From positions 23,964 to 87,963 of the forward strand of contig JAEINL010000005.1 of NCBI GenBank assembly GCA_016342655.1: DNA of 64,000 nucleotides, in the 5' to 3' direction. How positions within the stretch are numbered: the stretch's first letter is position 1; each line of letters begins with the position of its first letter. Below, piece by piece: positions 24,716-33,874 of this stretch. The notes beneath the pieces are model-generated. The model saw only the letters and a list, made by a program, of their open reading frames with translations, had not been told where the DNA came from and did not search any database. This stretch comes from Sphaerochaeta sp. (lineage in GTDB: Bacteria > Spirochaetota > Spirochaetia > Sphaerochaetales > Sphaerochaetaceae). Made by a program: the position numbers and the translations under genes.

Positions 24716-24741
24716 TTAGTGAACTAGTTAACTAATACACT
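24716..24741 (-). promoter_or_regulatory. Probable operator of the YtrA-type regulator
   Basis: The 20-bp near-perfect palindrome TTAGTGAACTAGTTAACTAA (18 of 20 symmetric) is followed by TACACT. Read on the minus strand it includes AGTGTA-N12-TTCACT, close to the AGTGTA/TACACT inverted repeat described for YtrA operators. It lies directly in front of the ABC operon start. No good -35 box was assigned. Confidence 0.6.
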
Positions 24742-25011
24742 ATACTTGCATGGATGTCTACCCTTTTCCCCAAATATTTCTTCAAAATATCTTGAAAATT
24801 CCACTATAAACCTTTTTATCACAAATCTTGAGGCTTTATGCTGGTACAACACCCCATAAGCTGGTAATATCTTTTCTCGCGCATATACGGTTCGTTTATG
24901 CGCAACAGAACATCCCAAGAGCCTTGGCAATTGGGAAAACTTAATACAAAAGGGCCAAATACTCCCATTTTTGGTACAAAATTCAACATGGATTAGAAAG
25001 GGCAAAAGGTA
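24742..25011. other. Gap between the divergent exporter operon and dat-ddc
   Basis: With the 45 bases before it this is about 315 bp without a gene. It has a hairpin GCGCATA-tacggttcgtt-TATGCGC (24879-24903), a possible leader structure for dat. The 93-codon minus ORF here has no coding signals. No clear promoter was assigned. Confidence 0.5.
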
Positions 25012-26370
25012 ATGAACGAAAACCTGCAGCTACAATTGAACAAGACCTACCTAGACCGTCAGAACAGCACCGAATCGAACGCAAGAAGCTATCCAAGAAA
25101 ATTCCCTATAGCAATAAAAAAAGCCAAAGGATCCTGGATGGAGGATGTTCAGGGAAACTCCTACCTCGACTTCCTCTGTGGAGCAGGAACACTAGCGCTT
25201 GGGCACAACGATGATGAGGTGAACCAGGCAATGGTCAACCTTATCCAATCTGAAGCCCCCTTACACACACTAGACCTTACCACCCCCACAAAAGACAGGT
25301 TTGTAGAGACCATATTCTCCCTTCTTCCCCCGGAACTGCAGAAAAATGGAAAAATCCAGTTCTGCAGCCCTTCTGGAACCGATGCCGTCGATGCAGCCAT
25401 CAAGCTGTGCAAGACTGCAACAGGGCGATCCTCAGTCATAGCCTTCGGTGGAGCCTACCATGGCATGGGCCATGGAGCCTTGGCCCTTACCGGCAATCTC
25501 AATGCGAAAAATCATATCACCGGCCTCATGAGCGATGTGCACTTCATGCCCTACCCCTATTCCTACCGCTGTCCTTTTGGCTTGGGTGGAGAGGCAGGCA
25601 TCGATGCTGCATGCGCCTTCTTTGAGAAGACACTTAAGGATCCCGAAAGCGGTATAACCAAGCCTGCAGCGGTCATCCTTGAACCTATCCAGGGTGAGGG
25701 GGGGGTCATTCCAGCCCCAGCAAAATTCCTCCAGACAATCAGACGCGTCACACAGGAACTGGACATCCCCATGATAGTCGATGAAATCCAGTGCGGCATC
25801 GGTCGTTCCGGCAAATTCTTCGCCTTTGAACATGCAGGGATAACACCCGATGTCATCCTCTCCTCCAAGGCCATAGGAGGCAGCCAGCCTATGAGCGTGG
25901 TCATTTACCATAAGGACCTTGACCTCTGGGAAACTGGGGCCCATGCCGGTACCTTCCGTGGGAACCAACTTGCCATGGCAGCAGGAACTGTAGTGATGAA
26001 CCGGGTCAGTGACAAGAATTTTCTTTCGGAAGTCACAGCGAAAGGGAAGGTGATCGAAGACAAGCTGCTATTCTTGAAGAGTCAGCTCTCCATCATAGGG
26101 GACATTCGTGCCAAGGGCCTGATGATCGGCATTGAGTTTGTCGACCCCAATGGAACAATCGACTCATTGGGCTCCCTCCCTCCCAGCGGTACCATTGCAG
26201 CGAAAATCCAGAAAGAGTGCTTTGAGCACCACCTAATTATGGAGAAGGGAGGGCGATACGGCTCTGTGATGCGTTGCCTGTGTGCTTTGAATGTGAGCTA
26301 TGAGGATATTGATCTGATGCTTGCAACCTTTGAGCAGGCTATCCGTAAGGTGGACTCAGATGCTACCTGA
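25012..26370 (+). CDS. dat: L-2,4-diaminobutyrate:2-oxoglutarate aminotransferase
   Basis: A 452-residue class III PLP aminotransferase. Family marks: FLCGAGTLALGHNDDEV, GGAYHGMGHGAL, EPIQGEGG (about 225), the cofactor Asp in MIVDEIQCGIGRSG, and the Schiff-base Lys in ILSSKAIGG (about residue 287). Length fits diaminobutyrate aminotransferase (EctB/Dat). It converts aspartate semialdehyde plus glutamate to 2,4-diaminobutyrate. The next gene, a diaminobutyrate decarboxylase, overlaps by 11 bp, and the pair gives 1,3-diaminopropane. AAAGG lies just before the start. No ectoine or norspermidine genes follow, so diaminopropane itself may be the product. Confidence 0.88.
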   Translation: MNENLQLQLNKTYLDRQNSTESNARSYPRKFPIAIKKAKGSWMEDVQGNSYLDFLCGAGTLALGHNDDEVNQAMVNLIQSEAPLHTLDLTTPTKDRFVETIFSLLPPELQKNGKIQFCSPSGTDAVDAAIKLCKTATGRSSVIAFGGAYHGMGHGALALTGNLNAKNHITGLMSDVHFMPYPYSYRCPFGLGGEAGIDAACAFFEKTLKDPESGITKPAAVILEPIQGEGGVIPAPAKFLQTIRRVTQELDIPMIVDEIQCGIGRSGKFFAFEHAGITPDVILSSKAIGGSQPMSVVIYHKDLDLWETGAHAGTFRGNQLAMAAGTVVMNRVSDKNFLSEVTAKGKVIEDKLLFLKSQLSIIGDIRAKGLMIGIEFVDPNGTIDSLGSLPPSGTIAAKIQKECFEHHLIMEKGGRYGSVMRCLCALNVSYEDIDLMLATFEQAIRKVDSDAT

Positions 26371-27862
26371 TACTGAAAAAAAGCTGTACTTCGTGAATAA
26401 CGAGCAGGATACCAAGGCCGCTTATACCCAGATGATTACAGACACTGTCGATGCTATCCTCTCTTCTTTCTCTGATGGCAGTTCCTATGCGGGGGCAAGC
26501 CCACAAGAACTGCAAGAGCTAATAGCGCGGTCCACCCTGCTTCCTCTGCAAGGTCTTGGGTTCTCCCAAGTCCTCTCAGAGGTCAAGAGAATCATCTTGC
26601 CGAATTTCCTTCGGACATCCTCCACTGACTACCTTGCGCACCTGCACAGTCCGGCCCTTCTGGAAGGTATCTCCAGCGAACTGATCATCGCAACCTTCAA
26701 CCAGTCGATGGATTCCTGGGACCAGTCCCCCATCGCCACGGAGATTGAACTGCAGGTAACCAGAGAGCTGTGCAAGCTGTATGGATATTCCTCTGATAGT
26801 GACGGTGTCTTCACCTCCGGGGGAAGCCAGTCAAACCTCAGTGGCCTTACCCTTGCCCGAGACTGGTACTGCAAGAGCGTCCTCAAGCATGATGTGAAGA
26901 AACTGGGCCTCCCCCCGTCCTTTGCCAAGCTTCGCCTCTATACCTCCGAGGTGTCACACTTCTCCATGGAGAAGAGTGCACACCTCTTGGGTCTTGGCTA
27001 CGACGCGATACGGAAAGTTCCTGTGGACAGGCTTTGCAGGATGGACTGCCAGACCTTAGAAGACCTCATCCTTCTGGACAAGGAGGCTGGTCTCATTCCT
27101 TTCTGCATTGTCGCTACCCTGGGAACCACTGACTATGGCAGCATCGATGCTGTAAAAGAGCTGAGTGCCGTCAGCAAGAAGTACAATCTCTGGCTCCACG
27201 CAGATGCTGCCTATGGTAGCGGTGTGCAGCTATCGGAGAAGTATGCCTCCCGCTTAGGTCCCATTGAATTGTGTGATTCCATCACTGTGGACTTCCATAA
27301 GATGTTCCTGCTTCCCATCAGCTGTGGGGCATTTCTGGTCAAGGACGGGAAAAGCCTTGAGGCCTTCTCCCTCCATGCTGACTACCTGAACCGCGAAGAG
27401 GATGAAGAGGATGGCTACACCAACCTTGTAGGCAAATCGATGCAGACAACTAGACGTTTCGATGCCTTGAAGGTCTGGATGGCTTTCCTCACCCGTGGAA
27501 GGGATGAATATGGAGCCATCATTGATACCTGCATCGAGAATGCCTCCTATTTGTATGGACAGCTGAAAAGCAACCCCTCTTTTGAGGTTGCCATAGCACC
27601 TGAGATAAGTTCGGTGGTGTTCAGGCTGCAGAATACCGATGAGGTCAACAAGAAGGTTCGTCGTCTTTTGCTGCACCAAAAAGGTGTAGTCATAGGCCAG
27701 ACAGTCTACAACAAGAAGACATTCCTTAAGTTTACCCTGCTCAACCCCCTGCTGGACCACAAGAAGCTCGATGAGCTGTTACACACGATCGAGGGTTTGG
27801 GCAGAGAGGCTGATCCAGCGTTGCATGAGCAAAAAAAAAGAACGCCAGCTGAACGAGAATAA
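26360..27862 (+). CDS. ddc: L-2,4-diaminobutyrate decarboxylase
   Basis: A 500-residue PLP group II decarboxylase. It has LHSPALLEG, SDGVFTSGGSQSNLSGLTLAR, LHADAAYGSG (PLP-binding Asp) and the Schiff-base Lys in TVDFHKMF, with C-terminal LKFTLLNP. The track start lies inside dat; I use the ATG at 26360, with AAGGTGG six bases upstream, which gives an 11-bp overlap. It makes 1,3-diaminopropane from diaminobutyrate, a polyamine or polyamine precursor. Pairing with dat is as in gamma-proteobacterial dat-ddc operons. Spirochaetes vary in polyamine content, so this may replace putrescine. Strong call for family, good for the substrate by context. Confidence 0.88.
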   Translation: MLPDTEKKLYFVNNEQDTKAAYTQMITDTVDAILSSFSDGSSYAGASPQELQELIARSTLLPLQGLGFSQVLSEVKRIILPNFLRTSSTDYLAHLHSPALLEGISSELIIATFNQSMDSWDQSPIATEIELQVTRELCKLYGYSSDSDGVFTSGGSQSNLSGLTLARDWYCKSVLKHDVKKLGLPPSFAKLRLYTSEVSHFSMEKSAHLLGLGYDAIRKVPVDRLCRMDCQTLEDLILLDKEAGLIPFCIVATLGTTDYGSIDAVKELSAVSKKYNLWLHADAAYGSGVQLSEKYASRLGPIELCDSITVDFHKMFLLPISCGAFLVKDGKSLEAFSLHADYLNREEDEEDGYTNLVGKSMQTTRRFDALKVWMAFLTRGRDEYGAIIDTCIENASYLYGQLKSNPSFEVAIAPEISSVVFRLQNTDEVNKKVRRLLLHQKGVVIGQTVYNKKTFLKFTLLNPLLDHKKLDELLHTIEGLGREADPALHEQKKRTPAERE

Positions 27863-27883
27863 GAACTGCTGTCCCAACAGAAA

Positions 27884-27914
27884 AACAGCCTTCCTTAGAT
27901 AACGGGAGGCTGTT
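27884..27914 (-). terminator. Convergent terminator between ddc and the YczE-like gene
   Basis: AACAGCCT and AGGCTGTT form an 8-bp stem around a 15-base loop. On the minus strand the stem is followed by a run of T (GGCTGTTTTTC), so it ends the YczE-like transcript; it overlaps the end of that coding region. It may also work for ddc. Confidence 0.6.
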
Positions 27915-28566
27915 CTGCTGTCCTCACCTTGATGAGTTTCCTGAACGTATCGGAAAAGGTTTCATGGACAACGGTTGTGGGGTCGAAGCGGAACATCTTG
28001 AAGGTTATCTGTATGCAGAAACCAATGAGAACGGCGGCAAGCAGGGTTCCTATGCCAAAGGAACCTCCTAGCAGGGCTCCGATGATGACAACAAGAATCT
28101 CAATGCCACTTCGGCAGGTTCCAATCGAAAGCTTGGTCCTCTTGGTAAGCACCACCATAAGAGTGTCGCGTGGCCCTGCTCCAAAGCCAGAAGAGATGTA
28201 GAAGAAGGATGCTATGGCAATGACAAACAGACCGACTACCATCTGGCCCAGACCAAAATACAAACTGGTAAGCGTAGGGAACACATTCAATGCAAGCAGA
28301 AGGTTCATGAACAGCCCTATGAAGATCATGTTGCACAGGGTGCCCAATCCGAGCTTTTCCCCTGCCAGTAGGGCAACAAGACAGAGAGCCAATCCTACCA
28401 GAATAGAGATGGTACCTATCTGGATGCCAAAGACTGTTGAAAGCCCTGCATGAAAGACTTCCCAAGAGGCATAGCCTATATTGGCCTTCATAGTGAGTAC
28501 AATTCCTACTGCATAGAGAAACAACCCGAAAAACAACCGGAGCATTCTGAGCACAAACGTATTCAT
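27895..28566 (-). CDS. YczE/YyaS/YitT-family integral membrane protein
   Basis: A 223-residue protein with about five or six transmembrane segments, and the family pattern LRLFFGLFLYAVGIVLTMKANIGYASWEVFHAGLS at the start, GAGPRDTLMVVLTKRT in the middle and GTLLAAVLIGFCIQI near the end. The ORF track begins 90 bp too early; the ATG at 28566 is preceded by AGAGGA and gives the expected N-terminus. Members of this family are of unknown function; YczE is tied to surfactin production in Bacillus. It is transcribed alone, divergently from the macro-domain gene 126 bp away. Confidence 0.8.
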   Translation of the reverse strand: MNTFVLRMLRLFFGLFLYAVGIVLTMKANIGYASWEVFHAGLSTVFGIQIGTISILVGLALCLVALLAGEKLGLGTLCNMIFIGLFMNLLLALNVFPTLTSLYFGLGQMVVGLFVIAIASFFYISSGFGAGPRDTLMVVLTKRTKLSIGTCRSGIEILVVIIGALLGGSFGIGTLLAAVLIGFCIQITFKMFRFDPTTVVHETFSDTFRKLIKVRTAEQPPVI

Positions 28567-28692
28567 GGGGAAACATCCTCTTCCTGAAGCTACCATACCG
28601 ACATTTGTCGGGATAATCCAGCCCTTGATTTTCTGTATACAATACCTTGCCTGCATTTTTCTGTGGTAGAATACCAGAGAAGGAGAAATGCC

Positions 28693-29649
28693 ATGCCATT
28701 CTTACTGTTTCAAGGTGACATTACCCACATCAAGGCGGATGCTATCGTCAATGCTGCAAACGGTGCTCTGTTGCAGGGCGGTGGTGTCTGTGGTGCCATT
28801 TTCAAAGGTGCGGGAGAGAAGGATATGCAACAGGCGTGTACTTCCCTTGCACCGGTACAAACAGGTGATGCTGTCATGACCCCTGCCTTCAAGCTTCCCA
28901 GCAAGTATGTCATCCATGCTGTGGGGCCACGCTGGGCAGGAGGCAATAAGAACGAGGAGCTTCTGCTTGCCTCCTGTTACCAAAAAGCCCTTCTGTTGGC
29001 ACACGAGAAAGGCCTCCAATCCATTGCCTTCCCCCTCATCTCTGCAGGTATCTATGGCTATCCAAAATACCAGGCATACAAGATAGCAGTCTCCACCATG
29101 CTCTCCTTCCTTGAAGAGCATGAGCTTACGATATACCTGGTTCTCTTTGAAAAGGGCTTTTTCGAAGAGGTCCAGCCAAGCAAAAAACCTCTTGCAGACT
29201 ATGTGAGAAACAACCTGACTGAGACAGAACCTACTCTTGATATGCTGTTCAGCACCTCTGCGTGCAGATCCTGTATGGACAAACCCCTTGATGGCATCAT
29301 CAATGAAGTCGCTCTGTCCTTCTCCCAAAGCCTCATGGCTCTTATCAGGGAGAAAGGCCTTGATGAGGTGGCTGTCTATAAAGGGGCAAACATTGACCGC
29401 AAGCATTTTTCCAAGATACGAAGCAATGCATCCTATCAGCCGAACAAACGAACTGTCATTGCCCTTGCCCTTTCACTCAAGCTCAATGCCAAGGAGACCT
29501 GCACTCTTCTCGAAACAGCCGGATACTCCTTGAGCCATAGCTACATCTTTGACATCATCATCGAGTATTTCATAGAGGAGAAACAGTATGACCTCTATGC
29601 GATCAACGAAGCCCTGTTCTCCTATGACCAGCCTCTTTTGGGTGCATAA
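28693..29649 (+). CDS. Macro-domain protein with C-terminal helical HTH-like domain
   Basis: A 318-residue soluble protein. Residues 1 to about 165 form a macro domain: IVNAANGALLQGGGVCGAIF (ADP-ribose loop), VIHAVGP and AFPLISAGIYGYP are canonical. Residues about 200-318 are a separate helical domain (VYKGANIDRKHFSKIR, NKRTVIALALSLKLN, TCTLLETAGYSLS, IIEYFIEEKQYDL), a conserved module with an HTH look that I have seen at the end of several bacterial macro and stand-alone proteins. GGAG before the ATG at 28693 sets the start. It probably removes or reads ADP-ribose marks and pairs with the VWA gene 66 bp downstream. Fold secure; role inferred. Confidence 0.85.
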   Translation: MPFLLFQGDITHIKADAIVNAANGALLQGGGVCGAIFKGAGEKDMQQACTSLAPVQTGDAVMTPAFKLPSKYVIHAVGPRWAGGNKNEELLLASCYQKALLLAHEKGLQSIAFPLISAGIYGYPKYQAYKIAVSTMLSFLEEHELTIYLVLFEKGFFEEVQPSKKPLADYVRNNLTETEPTLDMLFSTSACRSCMDKPLDGIINEVALSFSQSLMALIREKGLDEVAVYKGANIDRKHFSKIRSNASYQPNKRTVIALALSLKLNAKETCTLLETAGYSLSHSYIFDIIIEYFIEEKQYDLYAINEALFSYDQPLLGA

Positions 29650-29715
29650 GATGTCGCCTTCCAAGTGACCTCCTCACCATTGTCTCTTCCTATACTACCC
29701 ATAGAGGAGAACGAT

Positions 29716-30366
29716 ATGAACAAAGAGACTGAGCTGGTATGTATCCTTGATAAGAGTGGGTCGATGGCTGGCCTTGAAAATGACACCATTGGAGGCTTCA
29801 ACTCGCTTCTGAAAAAACAAAAGGATGAAAAGGGAGTGGCAAGGGTAACGACTGTCCTGTTCGACCATCGTTACCAGATACTCCATGACAGGCTTCCCAT
29901 CCAGGAAGTGCAACCTCTCACCAAGGAGGACTACAGAGCTGAAGGGACTACTGCCCTGCTTGATGCTGTGGGAAGGACGATTGATTCGCTTCTGGAAAAC
30001 CTTATCGGTATTCCAAAAAAGGCGTATCCCTCTGTCATGTTTGTCATCATCACCGATGGCGAGGAGAATGCAAGCAAAGACTATTCACTGGACAGGGTCC
30101 GCAAACGCATTAGGTTCTGCAAAGAGAGCAAGCTCTGGGAGTTCTTCTATTTGGGGGCTACTATTGATACCTTTGCAGCAGCTTCTGATATCGGCATTGG
30201 GAAGGACCGGACAGCTTCCTATCATGCTGACGCAAAGGGAGTGGAGCTTAACTTCGATGTCCTGAACAGTGCTATGAGTCAGATACGATGCTGTAGCGTC
30301 GTATCCGACAAGTGGAAAGAAAAGATTGAGAAGGATTTCAAGACAAGAGGCAAAAAACAAGGCTGA
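29716..30366 (+). CDS. von Willebrand factor A domain protein
   Basis: A 216-residue cytoplasmic VWA protein (no signal peptide). The MIDAS metal site is intact: DKSGSMAG (DxSxS), the Thr in GTTALLDAV, and TDGEE. The rest follows the VWA alternation of strands and helices. The track starts 17 codons early; the ATG at 29716 has AGAGGAGA seven bases upstream. It is cotranscribed with the macro-domain gene, in a pair not tied to known transport or metallochaperone genes. Possible roles are a protein-protein scaffold in an ADP-ribosylation or stress response. No partner ATPase (MoxR type) is present in the window. Confidence 0.85.
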   Translation: MNKETELVCILDKSGSMAGLENDTIGGFNSLLKKQKDEKGVARVTTVLFDHRYQILHDRLPIQEVQPLTKEDYRAEGTTALLDAVGRTIDSLLENLIGIPKKAYPSVMFVIITDGEENASKDYSLDRVRKRIRFCKESKLWEFFYLGATIDTFAAASDIGIGKDRTASYHADAKGVELNFDVLNSAMSQIRCCSVVSDKWKEKIEKDFKTRGKKQG

Positions 30367-30384
30367 GACAGGGCAAGCAACCCC

Positions 30385-30413
30385 CAATGCAGGAGGATAA
30401 TCCCCCTGCATTG
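30385..30413. terminator. Bidirectional hairpin between VWA and RND operons
   Basis: CAATGCAGG and CCTGCATTG form a perfect 9-bp stem around an 11-base loop, between the convergent ends of the VWA gene and the PII-like gene. There is no T-run, so efficient intrinsic termination is not assured. Confidence 0.5.
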
Positions 30414-30429
30414 CTAGTCTCTTCATAGC

Positions 30430-30702
30430 CTAGAGCACAAAATACCCAATACCCTCATGGTCATACTTCTTCTTGACCAGCTCTATTGCCTGCTCAATCC
30501 TATCGAGCACATTCTCCTGGCAGTAGATCAGGAGGATGAAGTTCTCTTCGGGCCATACATCATTGCCCATTTTGGGATTTGTGCTACCCTTTCCATGGAC
30601 TGTGGGGATGATGGTGTAGTTCATTGGCACCTCATAGTGAGATAAGGCATCCAGAAGATCCTCCTGGATGGCTTGGGCTGCTATAATCTCTACCCTCTTC
30701 AT
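30430..30702 (-). CDS. PII-like small protein associated with the RND pump
   Basis: A 90-residue protein with a ferredoxin-like PII-like outline: MKRVEIIAAQAIQEDLLDAL, then a charged loop (HGKGSTNPKMG), then strand ILLIYCQENVLDRI and a helix. It resembles small transporter-associated proteins of the PG0541 type that are encoded beside RND pumps. Its ATG overlaps the RND stop by 4 bp, so it is translated with the pump. It might bind a small effector and tune the pump. Family call is tentative; linkage is clear. Confidence 0.6.
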   Translation of the reverse strand: MKRVEIIAAQAIQEDLLDALSHYEVPMNYTIIPTVHGKGSTNPKMGNDVWPEENFILLIYCQENVLDRIEQAIELVKKKYDHEGIGYFVL

Positions 30703-33700
30703 GATAGCTCTCCTTCTACGAATGACTCGATGCTCTCCACATCACGCTTTTTCTTCTCCCTGTTGAAGAGCGCATAGAGGACTGGGGTGAAGAAGATGGT
30801 CATAAGGGTGCTTATGGCCATCCCCCCTACGATAGTCTGACCCAAGGGCTGGATCTGCTCCGCTCCCACTCCTCCGAAGAAGGCCAGGGGAATCATACCG
30901 AAGATGGTGGTGAAGCTGGTCATCAGGATAGGCTTGAGACGACTCCCTCCGGCTTCAAGACAAGCACTTCGCAAGTCCATGCCACGCTTACGCATCAGGT
31001 TGATGTAGTCAACCAGGACAATGCCGTTGTTAACCACAATACCGGCGAGCACCACAACGCCGATTGCTGAGATAAGGCTGAAAGTCTCCCCTGTTATCAG
31101 GTAGATGCCCACGACCCCTACTGCCATCAGGGGGATGGAAAGGAGAATGATGAACGGATTTTTGAAGGACTCGAACAAGCTTGCCATAACCCCAAAGACC
31201 AGCACTATGGCCAGGAGCATGATTATTATCACCTGGCGGAACATCGCCGTCATATCAGCGAAGTCCCCTCCATACTCGATATAGACTTCGTCACTCAGCA
31301 CAAGCTTTTCATCAATAAGGGCTCGTATTTCCTGTTCCACAGCAGAGGATGCATAGCCATCGGCAAGTCCTCCTATCACATGCACCGCCCGGATTTCGTC
31401 TTCACGGTTGATGGATACAGGACCGGTCGAACGCTTGACCGAAGCCAGATTGGCAAGGGATATCTTCTGGCCAAACGCGTTCTGGACAAAGATCCTCTCT
31501 ATGTCCATCTCACTTGAGCGATCCTCTTCAGAGAGCATGACCATTACATTGGTATCGGTACCGTTTGTCTTCAGCTGGGTGGCTGTAATGCCATTGAAGC
31601 TGTTGCTTATCTCGCTGGCGATACCCTGCATAGTCAGGCCATAGGAGTATGCACGTTCACGGTCAATTTCTATCTCAAGTTGGGGAAGTCCCTTGCTGAA
31701 ATCGGTCCTTGGTTCGGTTACCCCCGGCAAGTTTTCTGCGATGAGGTCACGGATGGCTTCCGCAGTTGAAGAAGCCAGGCCCAGGTCGTCACTCTTGACG
31801 ATGACATCAACAGGATTTGCATTCCCCAGCCCCATAGAGACAGTGGAAAAGGAGAAAGTGGCCGCAGGGTAATCATCAAAATAGGCACGGAGCTTATTTT
31901 GCACCTCAAACATGCCATCGATCTGTTTATCAGCATCGGGAAGGGATATTTGCAGAGTTCCGCTGTTTCCAGCACCCCCACCGAAAATACCTCCGCCGCC
32001 TATTGTTACAATGATGTCCTTATACCCCTGGATGTCAACTTTTGCCTTCTTCTCGATATCCCTGAGGATACCCTCAGTAGACTCGATGGTAGAACCTTCA
32101 GGAAGGGTAACTGTCAGGGATACGGAAGTCTCTGACATCGTTGGATAGAGGGTCGTATGCATAGCTGAGAAAGCCTGCACAGTGATGACCATGATAAGGG
32201 CAACCAGCACCAGGGATATCCACTTGTAGTCAATAAGGACTGCTAGGATTCGTTTATACCCCCTGTCCAGTGACTCGAAGGCATCTTCCATCTTGGTATC
32301 AAGGAATCGAAGGAACCGAATCCTCAGGGGTTTCTGCTTCCGTGTATACACCTTCACATAGGAAGAAGTCAGCACCGGTATGAGGGTAATGGATACTACC
32401 AAGGAAGATACCAGGGATATGATGATCGTAGCGGCCATCGGGGTAAGCATCTCACCGAGCATCTCCAGGTTACTGCGCAAGAGCACAATGGGAACAAAGA
32501 CACAGACAGTTGTCAGTGTTGAAGCAGAGATGGCTACAATCATCTCCTTGGTTCCCAGCAGCGCTGCTGTCTGTAATTTGGAACCCCTTTCGCGGTAGCG
32601 GAAAATATTCTCAAGTACAACGATGGAACTGTCTACCGTCATCCCTAAGCCCAAGATCAAACCGGAAAGGGTCATCAGGTTAAGTGAGTATCCCATAAAG
32701 AACATCACCAGGATAGTCACCAGCATGGACACAGGGATGGCAAGGCCGATGATAAACGTAGACTTGACACTGCGCAGGAAGATGAACAAGACCACCATGA
32801 CCAACAGCACGCCATACGCCAACGATTCATACACCGTTGAGATGGTCGACTCGATCATCTCTGTGGTGTCTATGGTGACATAGAGGCTCACCCCATTGGG
32901 CAGCTCAGTATTCAAGGCCTCAATGACCTTATAGATATCCTTTGCTACCTGCACGCTATTTGCGTCAGACTCCTTGGAGACAGAAAGGTAGACCCCACTC
33001 TCCCCATTTATGTAGACCTTGGAGGAAGCATCCTTATACGCATAGGAGACTTTTGCAATGTCCTTGAGCCTCACAGTTACGGTGGAGCTTACAGTTCCAC
33101 TGGCACTATACTTGGGAAAGGATGCTATAAGCACATCTTCAATATCTCCAAGGGACGTAAACTGTGCATCGGTACGCAAGAGGTAGGAGACCCCACCTTC
33201 GGTTATGGCCCCGGAGCCGATCTGGTAGTTCTGCGGACTGAGGGCCCTTGCCACCTGACTGAGAGTGACCGAATAGGCTTCCAGCCTGTTCTGGTCCACA
33301 GCGACCTGGATGTAGGTATCCTGTCCACCGTTGATGACCGTGGAGGAGACTCCTCCAACACGCTCAAGTTTTGCCTGGATTTTCTCTTTTGCAATTGCGC
33401 GGAGTTCGTTCGCATCCTGTCCGCCAGAGCCTATGACAGCGATGTTCATGATGGGCATCATGTTGGTGTTAATCTTGAAAATGGTCGGGCTCGTTGCATC
33501 GTCAGGGAAGAGGTCAGCGTATAGGTTAAGGTTGTCGTTAATTGACTGGCTGGCCTTGTCCAGGTCAGTACCATATTTGAATCTGAGCATCACCATGGCG
33601 AACCCCTCAGAAGAGGTAGATTTGATAGACTCGATACCCCCCACATTGGAGACAGCGGATTCAAGATTCTTGGTTACCCGCTCTTCCATTGTCTCAGGGC

Positions 33701-33863
33701 TAGCCCCAGTATACGAGGAATAGATGACAACCATCGGCAGGTCCATCTCGGGAAATAGTTCAACAGCGAGATTGGGAAAGACCACTATGGCTAGGATCAT
33801 CAACAAGGTATAGATGACGATAATGGTGGTGGGCCTTCGTACTATGGTATCAGTTACACTCAT
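30699..33863 (-). CDS. RND-family multidrug efflux permease (HAE1/AcrB-like)
   Basis: A 1054-residue inner-membrane pump, standard length for AcrB-like proteins. First transmembrane helix near residues 10-30 (TTIIVIYTLLMILAIVVF), two large periplasmic loops (about 35-330 and 560-870), and twelve transmembrane segments in total, with the proton-relay Asp region GLGMTVDSSIVVLEN and a second half ending in GMIPLAFFGGVGAEQ. It uses the proton gradient to export drugs, lipids or other amphiphiles through the adaptor and TolC-like partner in the same operon. Substrate is unknown. It is preceded by the adaptor gene with an 11-bp gap. Confidence 0.93.
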   Translation of the reverse strand: MSVTDTIVRRPTTIIVIYTLLMILAIVVFPNLAVELFPEMDLPMVVIYSSYTGASPETMEERVTKNLESAVSNVGGIESIKSTSSEGFAMVMLRFKYGTDLDKASQSINDNLNLYADLFPDDATSPTIFKINTNMMPIMNIAVIGSGGQDANELRAIAKEKIQAKLERVGGVSSTVINGGQDTYIQVAVDQNRLEAYSVTLSQVARALSPQNYQIGSGAITEGGVSYLLRTDAQFTSLGDIEDVLIASFPKYSASGTVSSTVTVRLKDIAKVSYAYKDASSKVYINGESGVYLSVSKESDANSVQVAKDIYKVIEALNTELPNGVSLYVTIDTTEMIESTISTVYESLAYGVLLVMVVLFIFLRSVKSTFIIGLAIPVSMLVTILVMFFMGYSLNLMTLSGLILGLGMTVDSSIVVLENIFRYRERGSKLQTAALLGTKEMIVAISASTLTTVCVFVPIVLLRSNLEMLGEMLTPMAATIIISLVSSLVVSITLIPVLTSSYVKVYTRKQKPLRIRFLRFLDTKMEDAFESLDRGYKRILAVLIDYKWISLVLVALIMVITVQAFSAMHTTLYPTMSETSVSLTVTLPEGSTIESTEGILRDIEKKAKVDIQGYKDIIVTIGGGGIFGGGAGNSGTLQISLPDADKQIDGMFEVQNKLRAYFDDYPAATFSFSTVSMGLGNANPVDVIVKSDDLGLASSTAEAIRDLIAENLPGVTEPRTDFSKGLPQLEIEIDRERAYSYGLTMQGIASEISNSFNGITATQLKTNGTDTNVMVMLSEEDRSSEMDIERIFVQNAFGQKISLANLASVKRSTGPVSINREDEIRAVHVIGGLADGYASSAVEQEIRALIDEKLVLSDEVYIEYGGDFADMTAMFRQVIIIMLLAIVLVFGVMASLFESFKNPFIILLSIPLMAVGVVGIYLITGETFSLISAIGVVVLAGIVVNNGIVLVDYINLMRKRGMDLRSACLEAGGSRLKPILMTSFTTIFGMIPLAFFGGVGAEQIQPLGQTIVGGMAISTLMTIFFTPVLYALFNREKKKRDVESIESFVEGELS

Positions 33864-33874
33864 GTATGCTACCC

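Noticed and set aside
24724-25005. 93-codon minus ORF before dat
   Set aside because: Covers the YtrA operator and a leader hairpin and has no coding signal.
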